A stretch of 64,000 nt of DNA from assembly GCF_013408535.1 (NCBI RefSeq), contig NZ_JACBZA010000001.1:5292850-5356849 (forward strand), given 5' to 3'. The stretch is from Actinopolymorpha cephalotaxi. Its GTDB lineage: Bacteria; Actinomycetota; Actinomycetes; Propionibacteriales; Actinopolymorphaceae. Under the pieces are notes generated by a model. The model did not search any database, was not told the DNA's origin, and saw nothing but the letters and a program-made list of their open reading frames with translations. This document shows positions 34,170 to 43,263 of this stretch, piece after piece; within the stretch, counting starts at the first letter, position 1, and each line of letters opens with the position of its first letter. The translations under genes and the position numbers were made by a program.

Positions 34170-34513
34170 GGGTCCTCACTCCTTCTGCGGCGTACCTCGA
34201 CAGGGCCGGACGGTGCGCCTGGCTGTTCACCAGCATCACGACCGGGAACGGCCGACAGTGCCCGGACGGCGGAAACGGCCAGTAATTTCACAAGGCCTTT
34301 ACCTAAAGAAGGCTTGCTATCGACCCGTGGGCGCGGGAATCTCGACTGCACCAGCAAGATCGGTTCGACGCCGCACCGGGTCTGCTGCGAGTTCTGCTCC
34401 ATCGGCTTCCGCCGCACCAGCTTCTGCTCCACCAGCTCCGCTCCACCAGCTCCGCTCCACCAGCCCTTCAGGTACGCCCGTCCCGGCGCGCAGGCACGAA
34501 CGGTGAGGACGCG
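34170..34513. promoter_or_regulatory. 344-base divergent regulatory region between ROK gene and importer operon
   Basis: No gene is visible here. The left half holds an AT-richer stretch (34281-34322) containing the dyad CTTTA-CC-TAAAG (34297-34308), a possible ROK operator. The right half (about 34385-34470) is pyrimidine-rich and carries a 14-bp tandem repeat. The ribosome-binding sequence GTGAGGACG of the solute-binding protein gene lies at the right end. Confidence 0.5.
34427..34465. repeat. 14-bp tandem repeat in the importer leader
   Basis: CTCCACCAGCTCCG occurs twice exactly (34427-34440, 34441-34454), followed by a partial third copy; degenerate copies extend to about 34388. It is about 50-90 bases before the solute-binding protein start and would lie in the untranslated leader if transcription starts near the AT-rich segment. 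Confidence 0.7.
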
Positions 34514-36190
34514 ATGAAACGATCGGTAGTTGTACGACTTCTCGCAGGCGCGTGCGGCCTGGCGCTGGCCGCGACCGCCTGCGGCGGGCAGTCCGACGAG
34601 GGCGGCGGCCCCGGTGGCGGCAGCACGCTGTCGGTGGTAAACGCGTCCGGCGCGTTGTGGACCTGCAACTTCAACCCCTACGCACCCACCTCGGGGCAGA
34701 CCGCGGGTGCGATCTGGGAGCCGCTGATCTACGTCAACACCCTGACCGGCAAGGAGAAGCCCTGGCTGGCCACGGGTTACAAGTGGAGTTCGGACCGCAA
34801 GGAGCTCACCTTCACCACCCGGTCGGGCGTGAAGTGGACCGACGGGAAGCCGTTCACCGCCAAGGACGTCGCCTACACCTTCAACGCCGCCAAGACCAAC
34901 GACGCGCTGGACAGCTACGCCCTGTGGGGCGAGGGCGTCCTCGACAGCGTGACCGCGGCGAACGACACCACGGTGAAGTTCCGGTTCAAGCGGGTCTCCA
35001 CCTCGTCGTTCTACTACATCGCCGGCCAGACCTGGATCCTGCCCGAACACGTGTGGAGCAAGGTCAAGGACCCGGTGAAGGAGATGATGCGCAAGCCGGT
35101 CGGCACCGGGCCGTACACCATCGGCTCGTGCACGCCGCAGGCCGTCACCTACACCAAGAACCCGAAGTACTGGCAGAAGGGCAAGCCGAAGGTCGACAAG
35201 GTGCTCTACCCCGCCTTCGTCGACAACCAGCCGGCTAACCGCTACCTCGCGCAGGGCAAGGGCGACTGGGGCGGCCAGTTCGTTCCGAACATCGACAACT
35301 ACTGGGTCGCCAAGGACAAGGCGCACCGCAAGTACTGGTACCCACCGAGCGGCAACGTCTACATCGGCATCAACGCGGCCAAGCCGTTCCTCGGTGACAA
35401 GCGGGTCCGGCAGGCGCTGTCGTACGCCGTGGACCGGGACAAGGTGTCCAGCGACGCGATGTTCGGCTACCAGCCGCCGGCCAACCAGGCCGCGATTCCC
35501 ACGCCCACGTTCAAGGACTGGCTGGACCAGGCCGCGGTGTCGAAGTACGACTACGGTTTCGACCCGGCGAAGGTGGCGGGCAAGCTCCAGGCGGCCGGCT
35601 TCACCAAGGGCGCGGACGGGATGTTCAAGACGCCGGACGGCAAGCCGTTCAAGCTGAGCATCATCAACAACGGCGGCTTCACCGACTGGGTGGCCGCGGT
35701 GCAGGTGCTCACCGGGAGCTTCAAGAAGGCCGGCATCGCGGTGGAGGCGCTCAACCTCAACGGCAACGAGTACAACCGCCGGCTCAGCCAGGGCCAGTTC
35801 GACCTGGCGTACATGTCGGCGAGCTCCGGCCCCACGCCGTACTACCAGCTCCGCGACGTGCTCTACGGCGCCTACGCCAAGCCCATCGGCCAGGACACCA
35901 GCCGCAACTACGAACGCTGGAAGGACCCGGCCACCGACGCCCTGATCCGCCAGTACGACACGCTGACCGACCAGCAGGCCCAGATCGGCGTGGTCAAGAA
36001 GCTGGAACAGGTGATGCTGGAACAGGTCCCGGTCATCCCGGTCACCCAGGCGGTCTCGTGGAGCCAGATGGACAGCACGCACTTCACCAACTGGCCGTCG
36101 AAGCAGAACCCCTACGCCAACCCGGCGCCGTACGCCGCGCCCGACTGGGGCGTCGTCCTGCTCAACCTCGAGCCCGTGCAGAAGAAGTGA
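34514..36190 (+). CDS. Family 5 (Dpp/Opp-type) solute-binding lipoprotein
   Basis: The 558-residue protein has a lipoprotein signal (MKRSVVVRLLAGACGLALAATAC, lipobox AATAC, Cys23) and a Gly-rich anchor. The family 5 pattern follows: YKWSSDRKELTFTTRSGVKWTDGKPFTAKDVAYTFNA (about 92-128), FKRVSTSSFYYIAGQTWILPEHVW, GTGPYTI and the late GDKRVRQALSYAVDRDKV. Members bind peptides, but many actinobacterial ones bind oligosaccharides; the ROK regulator next to it and the sugar-acid-type enzymes downstream favour a carbohydrate ligand. It opens a five-gene importer operon. Confidence 0.92.
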   Translation: MKRSVVVRLLAGACGLALAATACGGQSDEGGGPGGGSTLSVVNASGALWTCNFNPYAPTSGQTAGAIWEPLIYVNTLTGKEKPWLATGYKWSSDRKELTFTTRSGVKWTDGKPFTAKDVAYTFNAAKTNDALDSYALWGEGVLDSVTAANDTTVKFRFKRVSTSSFYYIAGQTWILPEHVWSKVKDPVKEMMRKPVGTGPYTIGSCTPQAVTYTKNPKYWQKGKPKVDKVLYPAFVDNQPANRYLAQGKGDWGGQFVPNIDNYWVAKDKAHRKYWYPPSGNVYIGINAAKPFLGDKRVRQALSYAVDRDKVSSDAMFGYQPPANQAAIPTPTFKDWLDQAAVSKYDYGFDPAKVAGKLQAAGFTKGADGMFKTPDGKPFKLSIINNGGFTDWVAAVQVLTGSFKKAGIAVEALNLNGNEYNRRLSQGQFDLAYMSASSGPTPYYQLRDVLYGAYAKPIGQDTSRNYERWKDPATDALIRQYDTLTDQQAQIGVVKKLEQVMLEQVPVIPVTQAVSWSQMDSTHFTNWPSKQNPYANPAPYAAPDWGVVLLNLEPVQKK

Positions 36191-36203
36191 CGAAGGCGCA
36201 GGT

Positions 36204-37190
36204 ATGCCCCGACTGATCCGCAGGCTGGAGTTCTTCGTCGTCACGTTCTGGGCAGCGGTGAGTATCAACTTCCTGCTGCCCAGGATGATGCCCGGAGATC
36301 CGATCCAGCAGATGATGGCCCGGATGAAGGGCCAGATCACCGGCTCCCGACGGCACTCGCTGGAGGTGATGCTCGGCCTGAACACCCACGAACCCCTGTG
36401 GAGGCAGTACATCTCCTACTGGGGCCAGGTGTTCCGGTTCGACTTCGGCTCCTCCATCACCTACTTCCCCGAGAACGTCACCAGCGTGATCTCGATCGCG
36501 ATCCCGTGGACGCTGGGACTCGTCGGGGTCACCACCGTCCTCGCGTTCGTACTCGGCACCCTGCTCGGCGCGGTCTCGGCCTGGCGGCGCGGCGGGGTGC
36601 TCGACAGCGTGCTGCCGCCGGTGTTCATCGTGGTGGGCGCGCTGCCGTTCTTCTGGGTGGGACTGCTGTTCCTGTACGTCTTCGGCGTTCTGCTTCCGTG
36701 GGCGCCGATCGGGTTCGGGTACGACATCACCGCCGGCCAGTTGTCGTTCGACTGGCAGACGATCAGCCAGATCGTCTCGCACGCGCTGCTGCCGGCGACG
36801 GTGATCGTGCTGACCTCCATCGGCGGGTGGATCCTCACCATGCGCAACACGATGATCGGCGTGCTGTCGGAGGACTACGTGAAGATGGCGCGGGCGAAGG
36901 GGTTGTCGTCCGGCCGGATCATGGTGCAGTACGCCAGCCGCAACGCGATCCTGCCCAACCTCACCGGGTTCGCGATGTCGCTCGGCTTCGTCATCAGCGG
37001 CGCCCTGCTGGTCGAGCTGGTGTTCACCTACCCCGGGGTCGGCTACCTGCTGGTGCAGGCGGTGACCGGGCAGGACTACCCGCTGATGCAGGCGCTGTTC
37101 CTGCTGATCACCGCGGCGACGCTGGTCTCGGTGCTGATCGCCGACGCGGTGACGTTCGTCCTCGACCCGCGGACCCGGGGCAGGGCGTGA
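36204..37190 (+). CDS. ABC importer permease, DppB/OppB type
   Basis: The 328-residue protein begins MPRLIRRLEFFVVTFWAAVSINFLLPRMMPGDPI, typical of the first permease of peptide-family importers. It has six helices and the EAA loop EDYVKMARAKGLSSGRIMVQYASRNAILP that contacts the ATPases. The start is 13 bases after the solute-binding protein stop, and the stop codon overlaps the next permease start by one base (TGATG). Confidence 0.93.
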   Translation: MPRLIRRLEFFVVTFWAAVSINFLLPRMMPGDPIQQMMARMKGQITGSRRHSLEVMLGLNTHEPLWRQYISYWGQVFRFDFGSSITYFPENVTSVISIAIPWTLGLVGVTTVLAFVLGTLLGAVSAWRRGGVLDSVLPPVFIVVGALPFFWVGLLFLYVFGVLLPWAPIGFGYDITAGQLSFDWQTISQIVSHALLPATVIVLTSIGGWILTMRNTMIGVLSEDYVKMARAKGLSSGRIMVQYASRNAILPNLTGFAMSLGFVISGALLVELVFTYPGVGYLLVQAVTGQDYPLMQALFLLITAATLVSVLIADAVTFVLDPRTRGRA

Positions 37191-38215
37191 TGAGCACCGA
37201 CCTCAACCACACCGAGGACACCGGGAGCCCCGGCGGCACGGAAACCGCCGTCGAGGCAGCGGCCACCCAGGACGACGACAACCGTCACCGGAGCGCGATC
37301 GGCCAGCTGCTCGGCTCGATCGCGCACAACCCCAAGGCACTCGCCGGGGCGGCGGTGCTGGGCATGTTCGTCGTGGTCGCGGTGTTCGCACCGCTGATCG
37401 CGCCGTTCGATCCGCACTCCACCGACTACGGCCGCGGTGTCGGCCCCAGCGGTGCGCACTGGCTCGGCACCACGACATACGGCCAGGACGTCTTCTCCCA
37501 GCTGGTGTACGGCACCCGCCAGTCGTTGCTGATCGCGTTCCTCGTCGGCGGGGTGGCGACGGTGGTGTCGGCCCTGATCGGCGTCGGCGCGGCCTACGTC
37601 GGCAACCTCGTCGACCACGGGCTGTCGCTGTTCACCGACATCTTCCTGGTGATCCCGGGGCTGCCGCTGCTGATCGTCATCTCCTCCTACATCCGCGGCG
37701 GCGGCATCATGGTGATGGTCGGCGTGATCGCGGTGACCAGCTGGGCCTACGGCGCGCGGCAGTTCCGGGCACAGGCACTGTCGCTGCGCAACCGGGAGTT
37801 CCTGGACGCCGCGCGGGTGCGCGGTGAACGCACCTCCTACACCGTGGTCTTCGAGATCCTGCCCACCATGTCGGGACTGCTGGTGGCGAACTTCCTCGGC
37901 GCCGCGGTGTACGGCGTGCTGGCGGTCGCGGGCCTGCAGTTCATCGGCCTGGGCGACATCACCTCGATCAGCTGGGGTTCGATGATGCACTGGGCGGAGA
38001 ACAACGAGGCCCTGCAGGCGGGCACGCCGCTGTGGGACCTCGCCCCCGGCCTGTGCATCGCCCTGCTGGGCGCCAGTTTCTCGCTGATCAACTACGCCTT
38101 CGACGAGGTGAGCAACCCCGCGCTGCGCCCGCCGCGGCGACGCCGGCCGCAGCGCGACCGGTCACAGCGCAACCAGAAGGAGGTGTCCGGTGCAGCCACT
38201 GTCCAGCAGACCTGA
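37190..38215 (+). CDS. ABC importer permease, DppC/OppC type
   Basis: The 341-residue protein carries an acidic N-terminal extension of about 40 residues, then NPKALAGAAVLGMFVVVAVFAPLIAPFDPHSTD, as in DppC, and the EAA loop REFLDAARVRGERTSYTVVFEILP. Six membrane helices are visible. The last 26 bases overlap the first ATPase gene, whose ribosome site AAGGAGG lies inside this gene. Confidence 0.93.
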   Translation: MSTDLNHTEDTGSPGGTETAVEAAATQDDDNRHRSAIGQLLGSIAHNPKALAGAAVLGMFVVVAVFAPLIAPFDPHSTDYGRGVGPSGAHWLGTTTYGQDVFSQLVYGTRQSLLIAFLVGGVATVVSALIGVGAAYVGNLVDHGLSLFTDIFLVIPGLPLLIVISSYIRGGGIMVMVGVIAVTSWAYGARQFRAQALSLRNREFLDAARVRGERTSYTVVFEILPTMSGLLVANFLGAAVYGVLAVAGLQFIGLGDITSISWGSMMHWAENNEALQAGTPLWDLAPGLCIALLGASFSLINYAFDEVSNPALRPPRRRRPQRDRSQRNQKEVSGAATVQQT

Positions 38216-39230
38216 CACCACACCGCAGTCGCGTCAAGCCCTGCTTGACATCACCGACCTGGTGGTCGACTACGGCGTGCACGAGCCGGTCCGGGCGGTC
38301 GACCACGTGAGCCTGCGGGTGCGCCGGGGCGAGTTCGTCGGCATCGTCGGGGAGTCCGGGTGCGGCAAGTCCACCTTGCTGTACGCCGTGGCCCGGCTGC
38401 TCAGCCCGCCCGCGCGCATCGTGTCCGGGCAGGTCGACTTCGCGGGTCGCCAGATGGTCCAGCTCACCGAGGACGAGCTGCGCCCGATCCGCTGGCGCGA
38501 CTACTCCGTGGTGATGCAGAGCGCGATGAACGCGCTCAATCCCGTGCTCAGCATCGGCGCCCAGCTGCGGGACGCGATGGCCGCGCACGAACGCATCCCG
38601 GCCGCGCAGATGCGGCAGCGGTCGGAGGAGGTGCTGCGGCTGGTCGGCATCGACCCGATTCACCTGACCAGCTACCCACACCAGCTGTCCGGCGGTATGC
38701 GGCAACGGGCGATGATCGCGATGGCGCTGGTGTTCCGGCCCGACCTGATCATCATGGACGAGCCGACGTCCGCCCTCGACGTGGTGGCCCAGCGGTCGCT
38801 GATGCGCCGGGTCAAGGCGCTGCAGGAGGAGTTCGGCTTCGCGGTCGTGTTCGTCACCCACGACATGTCGCTGGTCAGCCACTACTCCGACCGGCTGGCG
38901 ATCATGTACGCCGGCCAGCTGGTCGAGCTCGGCGCCACCCGCGAGGTGTTCGCCCACGCGCGCCACCCGTACAGCGAGGGCCTGCTCGGCGCGTTCCCCT
39001 CCCTGCGTGGCGAACGCCGGGAGCTGACCGGCATCCCGGGCGCACCACCGGACCTGCGGCATCCACCGCGCGGTTGCCGTTTCCAGCCGCGCTGCCCGAA
39101 GGTGATGGACATCTGCCGCGAGGACCCGCCGGCGTACCACGTCGGCGCCACCGAACTCGTCCGCTGCCACCTCTACGGACCCGACGCCCACGGACCCGAC
39201 GCCGCACCCGAACGTCAGGAGCAGCGATGA
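38190..39230 (+). CDS. ABC importer ATPase, DppD/OppD type
   Basis: The 346-residue ATPase starts at the GTG after AAGGAGGTGTCCG. It has Walker A GESGCGKST, Q-loop SVVMQSAMNAL, signature LSGGMRQRAMIAMAL, Walker B LIIMDEPTSALD and H-loop VTHDMS. The C-terminal GCRFQPRCPKVMDICREDPP extension is the oligopeptide/dipeptide ATPase motif, whose Cys residues can hold an Fe-S cluster in some members. It overlaps the following ATPase gene by 4 bases (ATGA). Confidence 0.93.
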   Translation: MQPLSSRPDTTPQSRQALLDITDLVVDYGVHEPVRAVDHVSLRVRRGEFVGIVGESGCGKSTLLYAVARLLSPPARIVSGQVDFAGRQMVQLTEDELRPIRWRDYSVVMQSAMNALNPVLSIGAQLRDAMAAHERIPAAQMRQRSEEVLRLVGIDPIHLTSYPHQLSGGMRQRAMIAMALVFRPDLIIMDEPTSALDVVAQRSLMRRVKALQEEFGFAVVFVTHDMSLVSHYSDRLAIMYAGQLVELGATREVFAHARHPYSEGLLGAFPSLRGERRELTGIPGAPPDLRHPPRGCRFQPRCPKVMDICREDPPAYHVGATELVRCHLYGPDAHGPDAAPERQEQR

Positions 39231-40279
39231 CCGCCGTACGCGAGGACTCCGCCGCTTCGAGTTCTGCCGGCCCGGTGCTGCGGGCCACCAACCTCACCCG
39301 CCACTTCCGCGTCGGCGGCCGGCTCGGCCGCAACACCCTGCACGCCGTCGACGGGGTGGACCTCACCATCGGGCGGCGCGAGATCGTCGCCCTGGTGGGA
39401 GAAAGCGGCAGCGGCAAGAGCACGGTGGCGAGGTTGCTCGCGATGCTGCACCCGGTGACCGCGGGCGAGATCCACTACCACGGCCGGCCGGTGGGAACGC
39501 TCCGCGGCCGCAAGCAGCGCCTGGACTACCGCCGCCGGGTGCAGATGGTGTTCCAGGACCCCTACAGCTCGCTCAGCCCGGTCTATCCCGTCTCGCACGC
39601 GATCATGCGGTCGCTGCGGCTGCACCGCGGCGACCTGTCCGCGACCGAACGTACGAAGGAGGCCGAACGCCTGCTCGCGCTGGTGGGGCTCACCCCGCCC
39701 GGTGAGGTGATGCGGAAGTACCCCCACGAGCTCAGCGGCGGCCAGCGGCAGCGGGTCGGGTTCGCGGCGGCGCTGGCCTGCCGTCCGGAGGTGATCCTGG
39801 CCGACGAGCCGGTGTCGATGCTGGACGTGTCGATCCGGATCGGGCTGCTCAACCTGATGGCCAGGCTGCGCGAGCAGGAGGACGTGTCGTTCCTCTACAT
39901 CACCCACGACCTGGCCAGCGCACGGTACGTCGCCGACCGGATGATGGTGATGTACGCCGGGCAGGTGGTGGAGAGCGGGCCGGCCGAACAGGTGCTCGCC
40001 GACCCGCGCCATCCGTACACCCAACTCCTGTTGTCGGCCGCACCGGACCCGGACGCGATGCGCGAGGAGAGCGGCCCGGACGACTACGGCGAGCCGCCGC
40101 GGGTGGTCGACCCCGAGGAGGGCTGCAGGTTCCGGCCGCGTTGCCCGCTGGCGATCCCGGTGTGCGACACCGTCACACCACCACTCGGCGAGTTGGTCCC
40201 GGGCCACTCCGCGGCGTGCCACGTCGCGGCCGTGGACGCGGGCGCGGCGACCGCACCCGCGTCGCCAACCTCCGGTTGA
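39227..40279 (+). CDS. ABC importer ATPase, DppF/OppF type
   Basis: The 350-residue ATPase has Walker A GESGSGKST, Q-loop MVFQDPYSSLSPVYPVSHA, signature LSGGQRQRVGFAAAL, Walker B VILADEPVSMLD and H-loop ITHDLA, and a similar C-terminal EEGCRFRPRCPLAIPVCD motif. It completes the importer (one binding protein, two permeases, two ATPases). A triple 14-15 bp repeat spans its stop codon. Confidence 0.93.
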   Translation: MTAVREDSAASSSAGPVLRATNLTRHFRVGGRLGRNTLHAVDGVDLTIGRREIVALVGESGSGKSTVARLLAMLHPVTAGEIHYHGRPVGTLRGRKQRLDYRRRVQMVFQDPYSSLSPVYPVSHAIMRSLRLHRGDLSATERTKEAERLLALVGLTPPGEVMRKYPHELSGGQRQRVGFAAALACRPEVILADEPVSMLDVSIRIGLLNLMARLREQEDVSFLYITHDLASARYVADRMMVMYAGQVVESGPAEQVLADPRHPYTQLLLSAAPDPDAMREESGPDDYGEPPRVVDPEEGCRFRPRCPLAIPVCDTVTPPLGELVPGHSAACHVAAVDAGAATAPASPTSG

Positions 40280-40316
40280 CAGCCCGCCGGTTGACAGCCT
40301 GCGGTTGACAGCCCGC
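40273..40316. repeat. Triple 14-15 bp repeat between convergent stops
   Basis: CGGTTGACAGCC(C/T)G(C) occurs at 40273, 40288 and 40302. The first copy contains the stop codon of the second importer ATPase gene, and the array ends just before the stop of the opposing dioxygenase gene. No hairpin terminator is visible at this junction. Confidence 0.75.
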
Positions 40317-40317
40317 G

Positions 40318-41142
40318 TCAGGGCACCGGCTGGGCCACCGGCGGGCGGGCCGGCGCGACCGGCTGCAGGATCCGCCGCCGCTCCGGGGTCAGCCGCTCCA
40401 GCAGCTCGGGCGAGTACTCGTAGTTGAAGCGCGTACGTGCCCAGGAAGGCCCGTAGCGGTAGATGAGGACCCGGCGCTCGCCCGGGTTGGTACGGCTGCT
40501 GCCGCCGTGCATCAACCCGTCCACGAACAACAGCGCGTCGCCCTTGTCCAGGTGCAACGGGATCGCGCCCTCGAGGGTGTCCATCCGGTCACCGGCCGCG
40601 TAGTCACCGGCCAGCGGGTGCACGAAGTTCGACTTGTGGCTGCCCGGGATCACCATGGTGGGACCGTCGCCCTCGCCCACGTCGGTGAGCGCCAGGATGA
40701 TGTTCACCTGGCCGCAGCGGAAGACGCCGTTCTTGTACTGGAAGGCGCCGCGCATCGCGCCCTGGAAGCCGCCGCTGTGCACCGGGTGGTGGCCACCGGA
40801 GGTCCGGATGGAGGCGATGCACTCGTCGATGAAGACGCCTTCCACGTAACACTTCTCCTCACCGGCGAAGTGGGTGACCAGGCTGATCCAGGACGGGTGG
40901 TCGATGAGCCGCTCGAACGGCTCGCCGGCCTCGACGACGTTGTGCAGTTCGAAGCCGGTCTCGTCGGTGTAGTCGCGGCGCTGCGCGTTGCCCCACCACT
41001 GCCCGGGCGCGAGCTCGGGGAAGGTGTCGAACGCGTGGTTGAGGTCGTCCAGGAGCTCCGGCTCGACGGCGTTCTTCAGCACCAGATAGCCACGAAGGTC
41101 GAACAGGAAGTCGTCCAGCGGGGTCGGCTGCTTTCGTTCCAC
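40318..41142 (-). CDS. Phytanoyl-CoA dioxygenase (PhyH) family protein
   Basis: The 274-residue protein starts at the GTG after GAGGTGGAGACCC; the longer reading to 41766 has no homology. It has the PhyH pattern LDDFLFDLRGYLVLKNAVEPELLDDLNHAFD, GVFRCGQVNIILALTDVGEGDGPTMVIPGSHKSNFVHP and the C-terminal metal His and oxoglutarate Arg in LFVDGLMHGGSSRTNPGERRVLIYRY. The first His-x-Asp motif is not obvious; the HPVHSGG segment is the best candidate. Fe(II)/2-oxoglutarate-dependent hydroxylation is expected. It converges on the importer operon and lies next to sugar-acid-type enzymes. Confidence 0.82.
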   Translation of the reverse strand: MERKQPTPLDDFLFDLRGYLVLKNAVEPELLDDLNHAFDTFPELAPGQWWGNAQRRDYTDETGFELHNVVEAGEPFERLIDHPSWISLVTHFAGEEKCYVEGVFIDECIASIRTSGGHHPVHSGGFQGAMRGAFQYKNGVFRCGQVNIILALTDVGEGDGPTMVIPGSHKSNFVHPLAGDYAAGDRMDTLEGAIPLHLDKGDALLFVDGLMHGGSSRTNPGERRVLIYRYGPSWARTRFNYEYSPELLERLTPERRRILQPVAPARPPVAQPVP

Positions 41143-41291
41143 GGGTCTCCACCTCTTCCGAGCACGGCTGTACGCCAGATCCACACCGACCATAGGGGCG
41201 GAGGATCCGGGTGCGCCTCCAGCATCCTCCGCCCTGCTTCCCGGATCGTCCGGCCGTCCGCCATCGGACACTTCCGCGCGGGGACGCGGAC

Positions 41292-42059
41292 TCAGAAGGC
41301 CGTGTAGCCACCGTCCACGACAAGGACGGACCCGGTCATGAACGACGCGGCCGGGCCGGCCAGGAACACCACGCTCGGTGCGATCTCCTCCGGTGTGGCG
41401 TACCGCTGCTGCGGCGCGTCCTCGATCCACTGCCGCCGGAACTCCGGCCGGTCCACCGGCGCCATCTCGGTCTTCACGTAACCGGGCGCGAGCGCGTTGA
41501 CCCGGATGTCGTACGGCGCCCACTCCGCCGCCAGCGACTTCGTCAGCTGGTGCACGGCCGCCTTCGACGCGTTGTAGGCGGGCTGCCACTGCGGGCGGTT
41601 GACGATCACGCCGGAAATCGAACCCACGTTGACGATCGAGCCGCCTCCGTTGGCCGCCATGTGCTTGCCGGCGACCCGGCAGCACCGCCACAGCGCACGG
41701 ACGTTGAGGTCGAACACCTGGTCCCACTCCTCGTCGGTGACCTCCCACGACGGCGCGTGGAAGCACACCCCGGCGTTGTTGACCAGGATGTCCAGGCCGC
41801 CGAGCGAGCTGACGGTCTCCTCCACCGCGCGGTCCACGTCGGCGGCGACGGTGATGTCCCCGGTGATCGGCACCGCGCGGACGCCGTTTTCGGCCAGCTC
41901 CGCGGCGGCGCGCTCGTTGCGGTCGGCGTGCCGGGAGACGAAGGCGACCTCGGCGCCGGCCTGGGCCAGGGCGACCGTGAAGGCTTTGCCGAGGCCGCGG
42001 TTGCCGCCGGTGACCAGGGCCTTGCGACCCGCGAGGCTGAAGCTGTCGAAGACGTTCAC
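41292..42059 (-). CDS. Short-chain dehydrogenase/reductase (SDR)
   Basis: The 255-residue enzyme starts at the GTG after GAAGGGACAGC. It has the classical cofactor motif TGGNRGLGKA (about 18-27), NNAG, the catalytic Ser in GSISG and the YNASK tetrad, followed by PGYVKTEM and the C-terminal MTGSVLVVDGGYTAF. The Arg after the second strand (SRHADRNE) suggests NADP(H) use. Gluconate 5-dehydrogenase and similar sugar-acid enzymes have this layout. It diverges from the enolase-superfamily gene across 115 bases and is a probable partner in the same pathway. Confidence 0.9.
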   Translation of the reverse strand: MNVFDSFSLAGRKALVTGGNRGLGKAFTVALAQAGAEVAFVSRHADRNERAAAELAENGVRAVPITGDITVAADVDRAVEETVSSLGGLDILVNNAGVCFHAPSWEVTDEEWDQVFDLNVRALWRCCRVAGKHMAANGGGSIVNVGSISGVIVNRPQWQPAYNASKAAVHQLTKSLAAEWAPYDIRVNALAPGYVKTEMAPVDRPEFRRQWIEDAPQQRYATPEEIAPSVVFLAGPAASFMTGSVLVVDGGYTAF

Positions 42060-42174
42060 GCGCTGTCCCTTCGGTTGGCCGATCTGCGTCCCAAAGCTAT
42101 CCGGCCCGCTGTGGACCTGCCGGGCCTGCCGGTGCTGCCGGTAGCGTCGGGACTCCCGAGCCAGTGGAGGACGG

Positions 42175-43263
42175 ATGAGCAGGGTGGTCAGCGCGTCGGC
42201 GTACCTCGTCGACCTGGAGGTGGAGACCCCGCGAACCGACGCGGTGCAGTCGTTCGTCAAGCAGGAGACGGTGTTCGTCGAGCTCGCCACCGACGACGGG
42301 CACACCGGACTCGGCTACAGCTACACGATCGGCACCGGCGGGCACGCCGTCCTGGCGCTGTTGCGGCACGACCTGCTGCCGCGGCTGGTGGGCACCGAGG
42401 CCGGCGACATCGAGGCGCGGTGGAACGACCTGTACGCCGTGACCCGGGCGACCAGCATCGGCGTCATCACCGCGCTCGCCCTGGCCGCCGTGGACACCGC
42501 CCTGTGGGACATCCGCTGCCGGCGCGCGGGTGAGCCGCTGTGGCGGATGGCCGGCGGGTTCCGGCGGCAGGTGCCGGTCTACGACACCGAGGGCGGCTGG
42601 CTGCACCTGCCGACCGAGGAGCTCGTCGCCGGTGCGGCCGCCTCCCGCGACGCCGGGTTGTTCGGGGTGAAACTCAAGGTGGGCAAGCGACTCGTCGCCG
42701 AGGACGTCGCACGCATCGCCGCCGTCCGAGCCGAGGTCGGTTCCGGCATGGAGATCATGGTCGATGCCAACCAGTCGTTGACAGTGGCCGGCGCGACCCG
42801 GCGGGCGAGGGCGTTCGAGGAGCTGGACGTCGCCTGGCTGGAGGAGCCGCTGCCGGCCGACGACGTGTCGGGGCACGCGTTGCTGGCCCGGGCTAGTTCG
42901 GTTCCGGTCGCGGTGGGCGAGTCGTTGTACTCCCTCGGACAGTTCCGCGGCTACCTCGAGGCCGGTGCGGCCGGAATCGTGCAGGTCGACGTGGCCCGGA
43001 TCGGCGGCATCACGCCCTGGCTGAAGGTCGCCCACCTGGCGGAGGCGTTCAACGTCGCGGTGGCGCCGCACTTCCTGATGGAGCTGCACGTGAGCCTCGC
43101 CGCCGCCGTGCCGAACGGCTCCTACGTCGAGCACATCCCGCAGCTGCGGGCGATCACCACCGAGGAGCTGAGGATCGTCGACGGGCACGCGGTCGTGCCG
43201 GAAGCGCCGGGGCTCGGCATCGCGTGGAATCAGGACGCGATCGACGACCGCCGGGTCGCCTGA
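42175..43263 (+). CDS. Mandelate racemase/muconate lactonizing enzyme family protein
   Basis: The 362-residue enolase-superfamily enzyme removes the proton alpha to a carboxylate, for example in sugar-acid dehydration. The barrel carries the KxK base motif GVKLKVG, metal ligands Asp in MVDANQ, Glu in WLEEPL and Glu in AVGESLY, and the second-half His in APHFLMELH. It is preceded by TGGAGGACGG. Galactarate, galactonate or fuconate dehydratase or cycloisomerase activity are possibilities that the sequence alone cannot separate. The 3' end is duplicated directly downstream. Confidence 0.9.
   Translation: MSRVVSASAYLVDLEVETPRTDAVQSFVKQETVFVELATDDGHTGLGYSYTIGTGGHAVLALLRHDLLPRLVGTEAGDIEARWNDLYAVTRATSIGVITALALAAVDTALWDIRCRRAGEPLWRMAGGFRRQVPVYDTEGGWLHLPTEELVAGAAASRDAGLFGVKLKVGKRLVAEDVARIAAVRAEVGSGMEIMVDANQSLTVAGATRRARAFEELDVAWLEEPLPADDVSGHALLARASSVPVAVGESLYSLGQFRGYLEAGAAGIVQVDVARIGGITPWLKVAHLAEAFNVAVAPHFLMELHVSLAAAVPNGSYVEHIPQLRAITTEELRIVDGHAVVPEAPGLGIAWNQDAIDDRRVA

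Noticed and set aside
41143-41766. Longer form of the PhyH protein (482 residues)
   Set aside because: The extra N-terminal part is an antisense shadow of the SDR gene. A GTG with a good ribosome site starts at the family N-terminus.
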